From NCBI GenBank assembly GCA_902620425.1, contig CACNHX010000001.1:1-64000 (forward strand): a stretch of DNA of 64,000 bases. The letters run 5' to 3'. Each line of letters starts with the position of its first letter. The stretch's first letter is position 1. A model generated the notes under the pieces. That model ran no database searches. It saw nothing but the letters and a program-made list of their open reading frames with translations, and was not told where the DNA came from. The translations under genes were made by a program, and so were the position numbers. Origin of the DNA: an uncultured Alphaproteobacteria bacterium (lineage in GTDB: Bacteria > Pseudomonadota > Alphaproteobacteria > HIMB59 > GCA-002718135). Shown in pieces: positions 1 through 9,674 of the stretch.

Positions 1-257
1 AACTGACCTCAGAATTTGATAGTTTTTTTAACAAATTTTTAAATTTAATTGCAGAAATAGATGATTGGAATAGAGATAATATTCAAAATGTCATAAATGA
101 TTTTTTAAAAAATAATAAAATTAAATTCCCTGTTTTAGGTAAACCAATAAGATTTTTACTAATAAATTCCTATCAAGGGCCTTCAATTTCTGATATTTTT
201 GTAATATTAGGTAAAAAAGATACTATTGATAGATTAAATCAATATAGAGATAATTAA
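1..257 (+). CDS. gltX: Glutamate--tRNA ligase, C-terminal end (partial)
   Basis: An open frame enters from the left edge (first full codon at 3) and ends at TAA 255-257, giving 84 visible residues. The run [20 protein letters not shown] followed by a conserved-looking [10 protein letters not shown] segment matches the end of the anticodon-binding domain of bacterial glutamyl-tRNA synthetase (a GRxxR-type segment followed by xxVLGKxxxxxRL). The enzyme charges tRNA-Glu in the cytoplasm. The start, the catalytic domain and the HIGH/KMSKS motifs lie outside the window. Only two bases separate its stop from gltA, so the two are almost certainly co-transcribed; gltX-gltA adjacency is common in alphaproteobacteria. 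Confidence 0.85.
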   Translation, partial: LTSEFDSFFNKFLNLIAEIDDWNRDNIQNVINDFLKNNKIKFPVLGKPIRFLLINSYQGPSISDIFVILGKKDTIDRLNQYRDN

Positions 258-259
258 AT

Positions 260-1618
260 ATGGCTGATTACGAAGATAAAAAAGTTAACGATAAACAGTT
301 TACTCTATTCAACAATGAGAGTGGTAAATCGTATCAAATTCCACTTATTGAAAGTAAAGATGGTCCGAATGTTTTGGATATTCGTAAACTTTATCAAGAA
401 ACAGGTTTATTTACTTTTGATCCAGGTTTTACTTCAACTGCATCATGTGAATCTGGAATAACATATATAGATGGTGAAAAAGGAATTCTTCGTCATAGAG
501 GCTATGATATACACGATTTGGCATCTAAAAGTGAATTTCTTGAAGTTTGTTATCTTTTACTGCACGGTGAATTACCGTCTCCAGAAGACAAGCAGAAATT
601 TAAAGATGTAATAACCAATCATACAATGTTGCATGAGCAACTAGTAAATTTATATAGAGGTTTTCGTAGAGATGCGCACCCTATGGCAATTATGGTAGGT
701 GTTGTTGGCGCCCTTTCTGCCTTTTATCATGACAGTACTGATTTTTCAGACATTAATCAAAGAATGATTGCCTGTCATAGATTAATAGCAAAAATTCCAA
801 CAATAGGTGCAATGGCTTATAAATATTCCATTGGTCAACCATTTGTTTATCCAAGAAATGATCTTTCATATGCAGAAAATTTTTTGTATATGACATTTTC
901 TGTGCCATCAGAAGATTACAAGGTGAGTCCAAAAATTGTAAGAGCAATGGATAGATTTTTTACGTTACATGCTGATCATGAACAAAATGCATCTACTTCA
1001 ACGGTAAGGTTGGCAGGTTCCTCTGGTGCTAATCCTTTTGCGTGTATTGCTGCAGGTATTGCATCTTTATGGGGACCAGCTCATGGTGGAGCAAATGAAG
1101 CAGTAATTAAAATGTTAGAAGAGATTGGTGATGTATCAAATATACAAAAATTTATAGATAAAGCTAAAGATAAAAATGACTCTTTTAGATTAATGGGTTT
1201 TGGGCATAGGGTTTATAAAAACTATGATCCAAGAGCCACTGTGATGAAAGAAAGTGCGCATGAGGTTTTAGAAGAGTTAAATATGCAAGACGACCCACTG
1301 CTTAAAATTGCAATAGAATTAGAAAAAATAGCACTGAAAGATGAATATTTTATTAGTAAAAAATTATTCCCAAATGTAGATTTCTATTCAGGCATAATTT
1401 TAAAAGCATTAGGTTTCCCTACAAGCATGTTTACGGTACTATTTGCAATAGGAAGGACTGTAGGATGGATATCACAATGGAAGGAAATGATAGAAGATCC
1501 TATTAATAAAATTGGCAGACCTCGTCAATTATACACTGGTTATAAAGCAAGGCCTTATCAAGTGGAATCTTCAAGAGAAAAAAAATCAATTTTTAATTGG
1601 CTTTGGAAGAAGGATTGA
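260..1618 (+). CDS. gltA: Citrate synthase
   Basis: Condenses acetyl-CoA with oxaloacetate, the entry step of the TCA cycle. The 452-residue product is a full-length type II (hexameric, Gram-negative type) citrate synthase. The catalytic triad is visible: His275 in [10 protein letters not shown], His316 in [13 protein letters not shown] and Asp374 in NVDFYSG. The [14 protein letters not shown] substrate-binding block lies near residues 237-250. The ATG at 260 follows the gltX stop by two bases, so translation is probably coupled. Its 3' end overlaps the convergent lpxB by 26 bp, leaving no room for an intergenic terminator. The last residues (near [16 protein letters not shown]) are a slightly extended basic tail. 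Confidence 0.97.
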   Translation: MADYEDKKVNDKQFTLFNNESGKSYQIPLIESKDGPNVLDIRKLYQETGLFTFDPGFTSTASCESGITYIDGEKGILRHRGYDIHDLASKSEFLEVCYLLLHGELPSPEDKQKFKDVITNHTMLHEQLVNLYRGFRRDAHPMAIMVGVVGALSAFYHDSTDFSDINQRMIACHRLIAKIPTIGAMAYKYSIGQPFVYPRNDLSYAENFLYMTFSVPSEDYKVSPKIVRAMDRFFTLHADHEQNASTSTVRLAGSSGANPFACIAAGIASLWGPAHGGANEAVIKMLEEIGDVSNIQKFIDKAKDKNDSFRLMGFGHRVYKNYDPRATVMKESAHEVLEELNMQDDPLLKIAIELEKIALKDEYFISKKLFPNVDFYSGIILKALGFPTSMFTVLFAIGRTVGWISQWKEMIEDPINKIGRPRQLYTGYKARPYQVESSREKKSIFNWLWKKD

Positions 1619-2720
1619 TTAACTTATTTATACGATTAACACTAACATCATAAGGGCTAAAATCATTAACAATTTCTTTAAGATGCATATTAATTGAGTT
1701 AATTTGAGTTTCTTGTTTTTTTCTATCATTAAATAAATTTAGAAAAATATTTAATAACTTTTTTTCATTTAAATTTGAATTAACAACTTCTGGAATAATC
1801 ATTTGATTACTTATAATATTAATAATATTTGCATATTTCACTTTCACAAAAGGCTTGATTAAAATTTCCGTAAAATAATTAAGTTTATAGATTACTATTT
1901 GAGGAATGTTCCTTTTGGCAATTTCTAAAGAGGCAGTACCAGAGCAAGTGATACTTAAGTAAACATCTTCATAATATTCATCAAATTTACTCATATCAGT
2001 TGAAATTATAGTCTCAGTTTTCCATTTCTTAGTATTTTCTTTAATTAAAGAGGCAAGATGAGGCAAAGTTGGAATAAATATTTTATAATTTAGATTATTC
2101 TTAGATATATATTTTTCAATATAACTGAAATATTTCATCAGTTTTAGTACTTCATTTTGTCTACTACCTGGTAAAAAAGAGAGGTACTTATATTTTTTTT
2201 TATTATCTCTTTTTTTAATATGAAAAATTGGATGCCCAATAAAAGTTGTATTTAGATTATGAAAATTAAAATATTTTTTTTCAAAATTAAACAATAGAAA
2301 AATTTCATCAAAAATATTTGCAAATTTTTTTGACCTATATGATCTCCAAGCCCAAACAGTTGGAGCAACTACATGTATTATTTTATTCTTAAAATTTGAT
2401 TTTCTTAATTGGTTTACAAGGTTATAATTAAAATCTGGTGAGTCTATAGTTAAAACTAAATCATAATCATTTTTAATAATATAGTTTTTTAATCTAGTTA
2501 TCATTTTTAAATATTTTGAGATTGAAAGTATTATTTCAAAAAGCCCTATAGATTTAAATTCTGATAAATCATAAATTTTATTAGAAATATATTTTTCAGA
2601 TTGTTTGCCACAAACTCCATCAAATTGGTAATCATCTATATTCATTCTTGATAAAATATTTGAGCAAATATTTTCACCAGATTGTTCAGTACAACAAACA
2701 AAAATTTTTAATTTTTTCAA
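1593..2720 (-). CDS. lpxB: Lipid-A-disaccharide synthase
   Basis: Family GT19 glycosyltransferase that joins UDP-2,3-diacylglucosamine to lipid X to make the tetraacyl disaccharide of lipid A, acting at the inner face of the cytoplasmic membrane. Length (375 aa) is typical. Visible family blocks are TIDSPDFN (about 91-98), VAPTVWAWR (118-126), LPGSRQNEV (about 184-192) and the nucleotide-sugar pocket TCSGTASLE (about 259-267). It is the last gene of the rpsB-lpx run. It overlaps lpxI by 4 bp (ATGA type) and runs 26 bp into the end of convergent gltA. Confidence 0.95.
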   Translation of the reverse strand: MKKLKIFVCCTEQSGENICSNILSRMNIDDYQFDGVCGKQSEKYISNKIYDLSEFKSIGLFEIILSISKYLKMITRLKNYIIKNDYDLVLTIDSPDFNYNLVNQLRKSNFKNKIIHVVAPTVWAWRSYRSKKFANIFDEIFLLFNFEKKYFNFHNLNTTFIGHPIFHIKKRDNKKKYKYLSFLPGSRQNEVLKLMKYFSYIEKYISKNNLNYKIFIPTLPHLASLIKENTKKWKTETIISTDMSKFDEYYEDVYLSITCSGTASLEIAKRNIPQIVIYKLNYFTEILIKPFVKVKYANIINIISNQMIIPEVVNSNLNEKKLLNIFLNLFNDRKKQETQINSINMHLKEIVNDFSPYDVSVNRINKLINPSSKAN

Positions 2721-3529
2721 TTTAGATCTACTGATGAGATAAATAAATTATTTTGACTAGCATAATCAATAATTATTTTCTTATCTAAAATTAAACACTT
2801 ATTTTTTTGCAAAAATACACCTTCATAATTATATTTTTTTAAATTTTTTATTGTATCTAATCCAATTAATGGAATATCAATTAGATTACTCTGGTTTTGT
2901 TTTGAAAATTTAAACAGAACACCATTATCATTTTTTCTTTTATATTCTTTACATCTTTTTAACAATTCATCAGTACCTTCTATAGCTTCTAATCCTAAAA
3001 CTAATTGATTTTGAATTATCATGGCCTGACCAACATCTAATTTCTTATAAATTTGATATATTGATTTTGCTTTTTTTAAATTTAGAATTGCGTTTTTAGA
3101 AGGCTTAATTTTTGTTAAATTTATTTCAGTTGAAAATAATTCCTTGCAATATCTGGTCCAATTAAAAAAAATATATCCTTTAGTTTCAAAGTATTTTTTT
3201 AAGCTCATTAACAGATTATTGTCACCTTTATTTTCTAATAAAAGATTTTTAGCAATTAATAAAGTTGGCAAATCAAAACCTAAATCTTTAATACCAGGTC
3301 GTTTTATACTTCCTGCAAATATTATATGTTTTATTTTATTTGAATCTAAAACTTTAAAGATTTTTTTTACTGATAAGATATCTAAATCTACAAAATCATA
3401 ATTCTTATAAAATTTATTATTTTTATTATTTAAAGATAAAAATGTAACATCGTAATTTTTACTTAACAGTGATTTACCAATATATAAAGGCAAATTACCA
3501 TCCCCGGCAATTATTCCTATTTTAATCAT
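2717..3529 (-). CDS. lpxI: UDP-2,3-diacylglucosamine pyrophosphatase LpxI
   Basis: LpxI (formerly DUF1009) hydrolyses UDP-2,3-diacylglucosamine to lipid X. It is the alphaproteobacterial replacement for LpxH and is found, as here, between lpxA and lpxB. The N-terminal IGIIAGDGNLPLYI block, the IIFAGSIKRPG segment and the C-terminal DIPLIGLDTIKN are typical of the family. I chose the ATG at 3529 (MIKIGIIAGDG), which overlaps the lpxA stop by 8 bp; a TTG at 3535 would add two residues. Product about 270 aa, full length. Confidence 0.93.
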   Translation of the reverse strand: MIKIGIIAGDGNLPLYIGKSLLSKNYDVTFLSLNNKNNKFYKNYDFVDLDILSVKKIFKVLDSNKIKHIIFAGSIKRPGIKDLGFDLPTLLIAKNLLLENKGDNNLLMSLKKYFETKGYIFFNWTRYCKELFSTEINLTKIKPSKNAILNLKKAKSIYQIYKKLDVGQAMIIQNQLVLGLEAIEGTDELLKRCKEYKRKNDNGVLFKFSKQNQSNLIDIPLIGLDTIKNLKKYNYEGVFLQKNKCLILDKKIIIDYASQNNLFISSVDLN

Positions 3530-4307
3530 TTTCAAAAGTAGTAATACCTCTTTTTGAATTTGAGTTCAGAAATTCAATTACTTCCTTAATTTCTAAAATT
3601 TCAGAACTTTCAACAAAATTATTTTTAATATTTTTTTCAATTGTATCATTTTTATCAAAAATTATATTGATGAGATTTTTAATTTCATTGATCGTATTAG
3701 ATGTTAAGCCTTTTCTTTTTAAACCAATGAGGTTTAAGCTTTTCAAATTTTCTCTTATTCCTGTGTACAAACCATATGGAATGATATCTTTTTCAACGCC
3801 GCTCATACCACCAATCATTGCATATTTTCCTATTCTAACAAATTGATGAATTGCTGAATTACCCCCTAAAATTGCATTGTTATCAATTTCTACATGTCCG
3901 GCAAGAGTTGCATTATTGGCTAAAATAACATTTGATTTAATTTTACAATCATGTGCTACATGTGAACCTACCATAAATAAACAATTATCAGATATAATTG
4001 TATTTAAGCCTCCACCAGATGTTCCTGGATTTACGGTAACATTTTCTCTAAATTTATTATTACTGCCAATTTTAAGATAAGATTTTTCTTTATTATATTT
4101 TAAGTCTTGAGGTTCTGAACCAATTGAACAGAATGGATAAAAGATATTATTATTTTCAATAATTGTATCACCAGTAATAGAAACATGAGAAATTAACTTG
4201 TTATTTTTTCCAATTTTTACCCCTTCTCCAATAATACAAAATGGGCCTATATTTGTTGTTTCGTCAATTTCTGCTTTATTTGAAACAACAGCAGAATGAT
4301 GTATCAT
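3522..4307 (-). CDS. lpxA: Acyl-ACP--UDP-N-acetylglucosamine O-acyltransferase
   Basis: First enzyme of lipid A synthesis; transfers a 3-hydroxyacyl chain from ACP to UDP-GlcNAc. The N-terminal two thirds are hexapeptide repeats of a left-handed beta-helix, followed by a helical C-terminal domain. The catalytic histidine is His119 in SHVAHDC (equivalent of E. coli His125). At 261 aa it is full length. It is followed by lpxI with a short overlap and preceded by fabZ, with a 60-base gap (4308-4367) that is AT-rich and holds nothing I can identify. Confidence 0.96.
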   Translation of the reverse strand: MIHHSAVVSNKAEIDETTNIGPFCIIGEGVKIGKNNKLISHVSITGDTIIENNNIFYPFCSIGSEPQDLKYNKEKSYLKIGSNNKFRENVTVNPGTSGGGLNTIISDNCLFMVGSHVAHDCKIKSNVILANNATLAGHVEIDNNAILGGNSAIHQFVRIGKYAMIGGMSGVEKDIIPYGLYTGIRENLKSLNLIGLKRKGLTSNTINEIKNLINIIFDKNDTIEKNIKNNFVESSEILEIKEVIEFLNSNSKRGITTFEND

Positions 4308-4367
4308 AATGTTATCTTTATTAAATTATAAAAATTAAACTATAAATAAATAATATATTTCTGATTA

Positions 4368-4802
4368 TTACTTATAAGTTATCATTGCTGCGAACTCAGC
4401 CTCACAAACTTTTACTTCTTCCTTATAGCAAGTACCTTCAAATTTATAGACATCTCTAACACTATTAACAAAATTTACTTCAAATGATACTTTTTCATTT
4501 GGAAATATAGGTTTTCTGAATTTTGCTTTATTTACACTCATAAATAAAACTGATTTATCTTCAAATTCCTTGAGTTTGTAAGAGACTACAATACCAGCTG
4601 TTTGAGCCATTGCTTCAACAATAATTACTCCAGGAACAATTGGATTGTTAGGAAAGTGTCCCTTAAAAAAATATTCATTTGCAGAAAAAAATTTTTCGGA
4701 TTTACCGCGTTCACCTGGTGTAATTATTTCGCAACTATCTACAAATAAAAAGGGATCTCTATGTGGTATTAGTTTTTTAATTTCTTCCGTATTTAATTTC
4801 AT
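4368..4802 (-). CDS. fabZ: 3-hydroxyacyl-ACP dehydratase FabZ
   Basis: Dehydrates 3-hydroxyacyl-ACP in fatty-acid elongation and so competes with LpxA/LpxD for the same substrates, which explains the conserved lpxD-fabZ-lpxA clustering. The hot-dog fold signature GHFPNNPIVPGVIIVEAMAQ is visible with catalytic His49 and Glu63. Full length at 144 aa. The start ATG at 4802 overlaps the lpxD stop by 4 bp, suggesting translational coupling. Confidence 0.96.
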   Translation of the reverse strand: MKLNTEEIKKLIPHRDPFLFVDSCEIITPGERGKSEKFFSANEYFFKGHFPNNPIVPGVIIVEAMAQTAGIVVSYKLKEFEDKSVLFMSVNKAKFRKPIFPNEKVSFEVNFVNSVRDVYKFEGTCYKEEVKVCEAEFAAMITYK

Positions 4803-5785
4803 TTTCTCAAGCTATTTTTTATTATTTCTTTTTTCCACAACTTTATATCCTTAGCAGGAAAGCCCGCAATTATTGAATTGTTAGTTATGTTTTTTGTTAC
4901 TCCACTTTTGGCAGCGATTGTAACATTATCACCTATTATTAAATGACCTGATATACCTGCTTGACCTCCAATTTTAACATTATTGCCAATTTTAGTACTT
5001 CCTGCAATACCTACTTGAGCAGCAATTACAGCATAATCTCCAATGATAACATTATGAGCTATTTGAACTAGATTATCTATATTAGAAAATTCCCCTACAG
5101 TTGTAGATTCAAAAACTGCTCTATCAATAGTTGTATTTGATCCAATAGATGTATTTTTTCCAACTATAACATTTCCATTATGATTGATTTTTTGTTTAGT
5201 TTTCATGTCAAAACCAAAACCAGTGCCGCCAATTCTCGCACCTGATTTAATCTCACAATTATCCATTATAATCGCATTTGATATAGACACATTATCATGG
5301 ATAATTACATTATTATTAATAATCACATTTGGACCAATATTAGAATTTGATCCTATGTAAACGTTTTCTGCAATTTCAGTATTTTCTAAAAGAATTGAAT
5401 AAGAATTTATTTGAACATTTTTATTAATTTTGCATTTAGGATCAATAGTGGTATTTGGTGAAATAATTCCATTAGATTTAAAGGTCTCTTCATTAAAAAT
5501 TTCAATTATTAAAGCTAACGCTAGATATGGGTCTTTTACAATTATAGGAATACAGTTATTAGGTAATAAATTTTTGTATTTATCTTCAATTAAACATGCT
5601 TTAGCTTTTATATTCTTTAAATCATTTGCATATTTTTGATTTGAAAAGAATGATAAATCTTTATTAGATGAGTTCAAAATAGTTTTTATACTTGAAAATT
5701 CCTCTTCATTAGAGAACGTTGAATTTATCTCTATTGAATTTTTTTCTAATATATTCTTAATATCTATATATTTAATTTTTTTCAA
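4799..5785 (-). CDS. lpxD: UDP-3-O-(3-hydroxyacyl)glucosamine N-acyltransferase
   Basis: Third step of lipid A synthesis; N-acylates UDP-3-O-acylglucosamine. It has an N-terminal uridine-binding domain (about 1-105), then a long left-handed beta-helix of hexapeptide repeats, with catalytic His244 in QIAHNVIIGD. Length 328 aa is near the usual 340. The reading frame begins with TTG at 5785, overlapping ompH by 14 bp. There is no nearby in-frame ATG, so the TTG start is the best supported choice and implies coupling to ompH translation. Confidence 0.93.
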   Translation of the reverse strand: MKKIKYIDIKNILEKNSIEINSTFSNEEEFSSIKTILNSSNKDLSFFSNQKYANDLKNIKAKACLIEDKYKNLLPNNCIPIIVKDPYLALALIIEIFNEETFKSNGIISPNTTIDPKCKINKNVQINSYSILLENTEIAENVYIGSNSNIGPNVIINNNVIIHDNVSISNAIIMDNCEIKSGARIGGTGFGFDMKTKQKINHNGNVIVGKNTSIGSNTTIDRAVFESTTVGEFSNIDNLVQIAHNVIIGDYAVIAAQVGIAGSTKIGNNVKIGGQAGISGHLIIGDNVTIAAKSGVTKNITNNSIIAGFPAKDIKLWKKEIIKNSLRK

Positions 5786-6305
5786 AGTCTTTATATTCCA
5801 ATTTTAAATCAATATTTTCTAATTCTAAATTAATATCATTAGTAATATCTATATTATTCGATGCTATCAAATAACTTGTTGAATCTAATATTAAGTCAAT
5901 ATTATTTTCAATTGCATAATTTTCAAGTATAAATAATATTTCTTCTAAAATACTGTCCCTTATACTTATAATTTGATTTTGATAATGAAAATTAAAATCT
6001 TCAACTAATTTCTTAAAATCTGATAAATCTACATTGTATTTATTAATTTTTTTATTTATTTCATTTTCATTAAGCAATAATTTAGATTCTTCAATTTCAT
6101 TTAATATACTTTGTAAATCATTTTCAATATTTTTAAATTTTTGTAAATATGCTTGTTGGCTTTTTTCGATTTCTTTAATTGTATCCTGGTATAAAATATT
6201 ATTATCAATTAAGAATTGAATATTAATAACAACAATTTTTTGAGCAATAGCAGAATTACAAAAAAAAATAGCAAGAAGAAATGTTAGTATCTTTATTGAA
6301 CTCAA
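5772..6305 (-). CDS. OmpH/Skp-family periplasmic chaperone
   Basis: Skp/OmpH chaperones hold unfolded outer-membrane proteins in the periplasm before BamA inserts them. The 177-residue product begins with a clear Sec signal peptide (hydrophobic LTFLLAIFFCNSAIA, cleavage near residue 21-22). It continues as a predominantly charged helical or coiled-coil region (about 40-130), as expected for the Skp tentacles. Its place between bamA and lpxD is the standard one. The start is TTG at 6305, whose bases overlap the bamA TGA stop. Sequence conservation in this family is low, so the call rests on context, signal peptide and coiled coil. Confidence 0.82.
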   Translation of the reverse strand: MSSIKILTFLLAIFFCNSAIAQKIVVINIQFLIDNNILYQDTIKEIEKSQQAYLQKFKNIENDLQSILNEIEESKLLLNENEINKKINKYNVDLSDFKKLVEDFNFHYQNQIISIRDSILEEILFILENYAIENNIDLILDSTSYLIASNNIDITNDINLELENIDLKLEYKDFEKN

Positions 6306-8572
6306 TCTATATTGCCTACTGAAAATAAAAACATTCTTTTAATATCATATTCTTCGTCAATAAGTGGAAAACCCCATGAAAAGCCAATGGGGCCTATAGG
6401 GGAATAATATTTTACACCAAAACCAGCTGATGCTCTTAAATTATTATCACTTTGGGATGGAGTAGTTTTATTTTCCCATATTACACCATAATCATTAAAT
6501 AAATTAATAAATATAGGAAAATTAGAGTTGTTTGAAATTTCGTATGAGTAATCTAATTTAGTAACTGCAATGTTATTACCACCAACATATGAAGTTCTTG
6601 AATTTCTTGGACCAGCACCAAAATTATCAAAACCTCTAAGCCATCTACCACCGAGTGAAAATTTATCATCAGTTAAAATATCATTATTATTTAGAGAAAT
6701 AATATTTCCTAATTTTGTCTGTAAAGAAAATACACTTTTGTCTCTACTATAATATTGTTTTAAAGTGATAAGATTCCTAATATATCCGTTACTAGAACTA
6801 GTGGGAGTTTCAATAGTATTATTAAAATTTAAAAAATTTCCAGTTCTTGGAATAAAACCAGGATTTACTGTAGAATAACGAAAGTTATTTTTAAAAAGAT
6901 AACTCATGTTATTTCCAGATGAATTTATGATTGAGTCTGAAGCAGTAGAAGAATTTGTAATTTTATATTCCTTCAAAACATATTCTAGATCAATATTATG
7001 ATAAAGATTGTTATTAATCTTATATCCAATTCCTATACCACTAGAAAAAGTATCAAGCTTATATGAACTTGCCTTAGAAAAATCTTGTTGCTTATAATTT
7101 ATTTTGTAACTTATATCAGCATCATTTTCATAAGATAATCTATCTGTAGTTTTAAATTTAAATTCATTTTTATCTTCAGATGTATTTACTAATATATCTA
7201 GTGATCTACCAGTACCATAAAAATTTCTTTCCTTTAAGCCTGTAACAATAGAAAACCCATCTAAGGTACCAACAGAAACACCTGCATTAAATGATCCAGT
7301 TTGTTTTTCTTCAACCTCAATTATCAAATTTACAGAATTTTCATCCACGTATTGTTCGCTAACTCTTACAGATTCAAATAATCTTAATGAATTTAATTTG
7401 TCTCTTATGGATTCTATCTGACTAGCATAAATAGCATCACCTTCAATGATTTCTAATTCTCTTCTAATCACATAATCAAATGTTCTTGAATTACCGAGTA
7501 TATTAATTTGATTTGTATATTTTGGTACAATAGGTAGAGCTTCGAAGAAGATACTGACATTATTATTTTCGATTTTTTCAAATGATTCAATTTCAAAAAA
7601 TTCAATACCACTTTCAACAATATTTGATGAAATTTCTTTTTTTAATACTTTTAAATTATCTAAAGAAAAGAATTTATTATCATCTAAGAAAATATTAATT
7701 TTTGAATTTATTAAATCAATTGTTAATTGATCTATAATATTTTTTTCATCACTAAAAGAAATTTTAGATAATAAATATTGAGAGCCCTCACTAATATTAA
7801 AATAAACATTTACCTTATTAGATTCTAAAAATTCAACTTGAGATTTTACTTGAACATCTAGAAAACCAATGTTTCTATAATAATTGGCAATTAAGTACTC
7901 ATCTCTTTCAATATTAGGTGGCTTATAATTGTTATTAGCAAACATATTTCTAAAAGACTTGGTTTTAGAAGATATAATTTCTGATATATCTTGTTTTGAA
8001 ATTAATTTGTTACCATTTATAAAAATTTTATTAATTTTTGTAATATCCCCCTCATTGATATCAAAATATAAATCTACAGTATTATTTTTTTGAAAATATT
8101 CTTCATAGAAATCTATACTAACATTGTTATAGCCAAAAGATTGATATAATTTTTGTATTTCATTTACAAAAGAATTAATTTTAGGTTCATTGTAATTTGA
8201 AAGTTCTATTTCTTGTGCAATTATTTTAAGATCTTCATCTTTTAGTCTTTCATTATTGTTAAAATAAAGGTTATTTATGTTCGGAAATTCTTCAACTAAT
8301 ATAGTAATTTCACTTCCACTAATATTTACGGTTACATCTGAAAAAAGATTTGATTTATTTAATGTTTTAATTATCTCATTGCTAAATTCCTCATTTATAG
8401 TTTGGGGAATATTTTTCAATAATGATAATATTACATCAGAATCAGTAAACTGATTACCTTGTATTTTAAAAATAATTTCATCAGTAGCAAAAGATTTTAA
8501 AGAATGAAAAATTAAAAAAATACTAATTATTACGTATTTTAAAATTTTGTAATTTAATCTCAATTTCTTCAT
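6302..8572 (-). CDS. bamA: Outer membrane protein assembly factor BamA
   Basis: Omp85-family central subunit of the BAM complex, which folds beta-barrel proteins into the outer membrane. At 756 aa it has an N-terminal signal peptide (about 1-29), five POTRA domains (about 30-410) and a C-terminal 16-strand barrel. The barrel motifs include the RGF of lid loop 6 (WLRGFDNFG) and GPIGFSWGFPL near the end. The barrel ends ...MFLFSVGNID, so the last residue is Asp rather than the usual aromatic residue. The start overlaps the end of dxr by 50 bp, and no rseP lies between them. Confidence 0.95.
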   Translation of the reverse strand: MKKLRLNYKILKYVIISIFLIFHSLKSFATDEIIFKIQGNQFTDSDVILSLLKNIPQTINEEFSNEIIKTLNKSNLFSDVTVNISGSEITILVEEFPNINNLYFNNNERLKDEDLKIIAQEIELSNYNEPKINSFVNEIQKLYQSFGYNNVSIDFYEEYFQKNNTVDLYFDINEGDITKINKIFINGNKLISKQDISEIISSKTKSFRNMFANNNYKPPNIERDEYLIANYYRNIGFLDVQVKSQVEFLESNKVNVYFNISEGSQYLLSKISFSDEKNIIDQLTIDLINSKINIFLDDNKFFSLDNLKVLKKEISSNIVESGIEFFEIESFEKIENNNVSIFFEALPIVPKYTNQINILGNSRTFDYVIRRELEIIEGDAIYASQIESIRDKLNSLRLFESVRVSEQYVDENSVNLIIEVEEKQTGSFNAGVSVGTLDGFSIVTGLKERNFYGTGRSLDILVNTSEDKNEFKFKTTDRLSYENDADISYKINYKQQDFSKASSYKLDTFSSGIGIGYKINNNLYHNIDLEYVLKEYKITNSSTASDSIINSSGNNMSYLFKNNFRYSTVNPGFIPRTGNFLNFNNTIETPTSSSNGYIRNLITLKQYYSRDKSVFSLQTKLGNIISLNNNDILTDDKFSLGGRWLRGFDNFGAGPRNSRTSYVGGNNIAVTKLDYSYEISNNSNFPIFINLFNDYGVIWENKTTPSQSDNNLRASAGFGVKYYSPIGPIGFSWGFPLIDEEYDIKRMFLFSVGNID

Positions 8573-9674
8573 GGTAATTTATAATATCTTTAATAGTGTT
8601 TACAGGAGAATACAAATTTAAAGATGTAACTTTTTGGATTATGTTGTAAATATCTGTGTATTTGATTAATTTATTTTTAAATAGATTTACTGCAAATTCA
8701 TTTCCAACATTAAATTTTATTAAATTTTGTGGTTTTTCTTTATCCAAATTTTTAAATAACTTATAAATAGGGAATACTGTATTTTTAACATTACTGAAGT
8801 TCAAATTTTCATAATTTTTAATAAATAAATTATTATTCATATGTTTTTGTTTAAATTCAGACAATAAAAGAAAATTTATAATAGGTATTTTCATATCATT
8901 TTTAAATAAATTAAAATGGGTTACATAATTGTCAAATTCAATTGCAGAATGAACAATAGCTTCTGGATGAATCAAAACTTTCATTTTATTATAAGGTATT
9001 TCAAATAAATAATGTGCTTCTACTAATTCTAGGCATTTATTTACTAAAGTTGCAGAATCTATACTATTTTTATATCCCATTTTCCACTTTGGATGATTTA
9101 TTGCCTCTTTAAACGTAATGTTACTTAATGTTTTAAAATTTTTTTTATAAAAGGGCCCGCCAGAAGCAGTAATGATTATTTTTTTTATAGAATTTTTATT
9201 ATTAATTTTATTGAAATATTCAAATAATGAATAATGTTCAGAATCAATCGGAAATATGTTTGTTTTATTAAAATATTTTTTTTTTTTAAATATATGACCA
9301 GCTGAAACAATAGCTTCCTTACTAACTATTCCTAAATTGTCAGTATTCTTAATTATGTGATCAAGGTAATATAAAGATTTGTAACCTGAAATTGCTAATA
9401 TACTGAAATTTGATTTACTTGATAATAAATAACTTAATAATTCTTTAAAATTTAAAATTCTTGTTTTATTGATTTTTTTTATTGATGAAAATGCTTTTTT
9501 CTCATCAAAAAGAAAGGCGTATTTGGGTTTGTATTTGTATATTTGTTTTTTTAATAATTTATAATTAGATTTTGCACAAATCAAATTTACTTTTAAATTA
9601 GGAAAATTAGTATCAATTAATTTTAAAGTTTTTTTACCTATAATACCTGTACTTCCAAAAATATTAATATTCAT
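8523..9674 (-). CDS. dxr: 1-deoxy-D-xylulose-5-phosphate reductoisomerase
   Basis: NADPH-dependent second enzyme of the MEP isoprenoid pathway, which feeds undecaprenyl-phosphate made by the neighbouring uppS. Visible features are the N-terminal Rossmann GSTGIIGKKT (7-16), SKEAIVSAG (about 137-145), the metal- and substrate-binding IDSEHYSLFE (about 163-172) and TASGGPF. Length 383 aa is normal. It overlaps cdsA by 4 bp and runs 50 bp into bamA; the canonical alphaproteobacterial neighbour rseP is missing at this junction. Confidence 0.96.
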   Translation of the reverse strand: MNINIFGSTGIIGKKTLKLIDTNFPNLKVNLICAKSNYKLLKKQIYKYKPKYAFLFDEKKAFSSIKKINKTRILNFKELLSYLLSSKSNFSILAISGYKSLYYLDHIIKNTDNLGIVSKEAIVSAGHIFKKKKYFNKTNIFPIDSEHYSLFEYFNKINNKNSIKKIIITASGGPFYKKNFKTLSNITFKEAINHPKWKMGYKNSIDSATLVNKCLELVEAHYLFEIPYNKMKVLIHPEAIVHSAIEFDNYVTHFNLFKNDMKIPIINFLLLSEFKQKHMNNNLFIKNYENLNFSNVKNTVFPIYKLFKNLDKEKPQNLIKFNVGNEFAVNLFKNKLIKYTDIYNIIQKVTSLNLYSPVNTIKDIINYHEEIEIKLQNFKIRNN

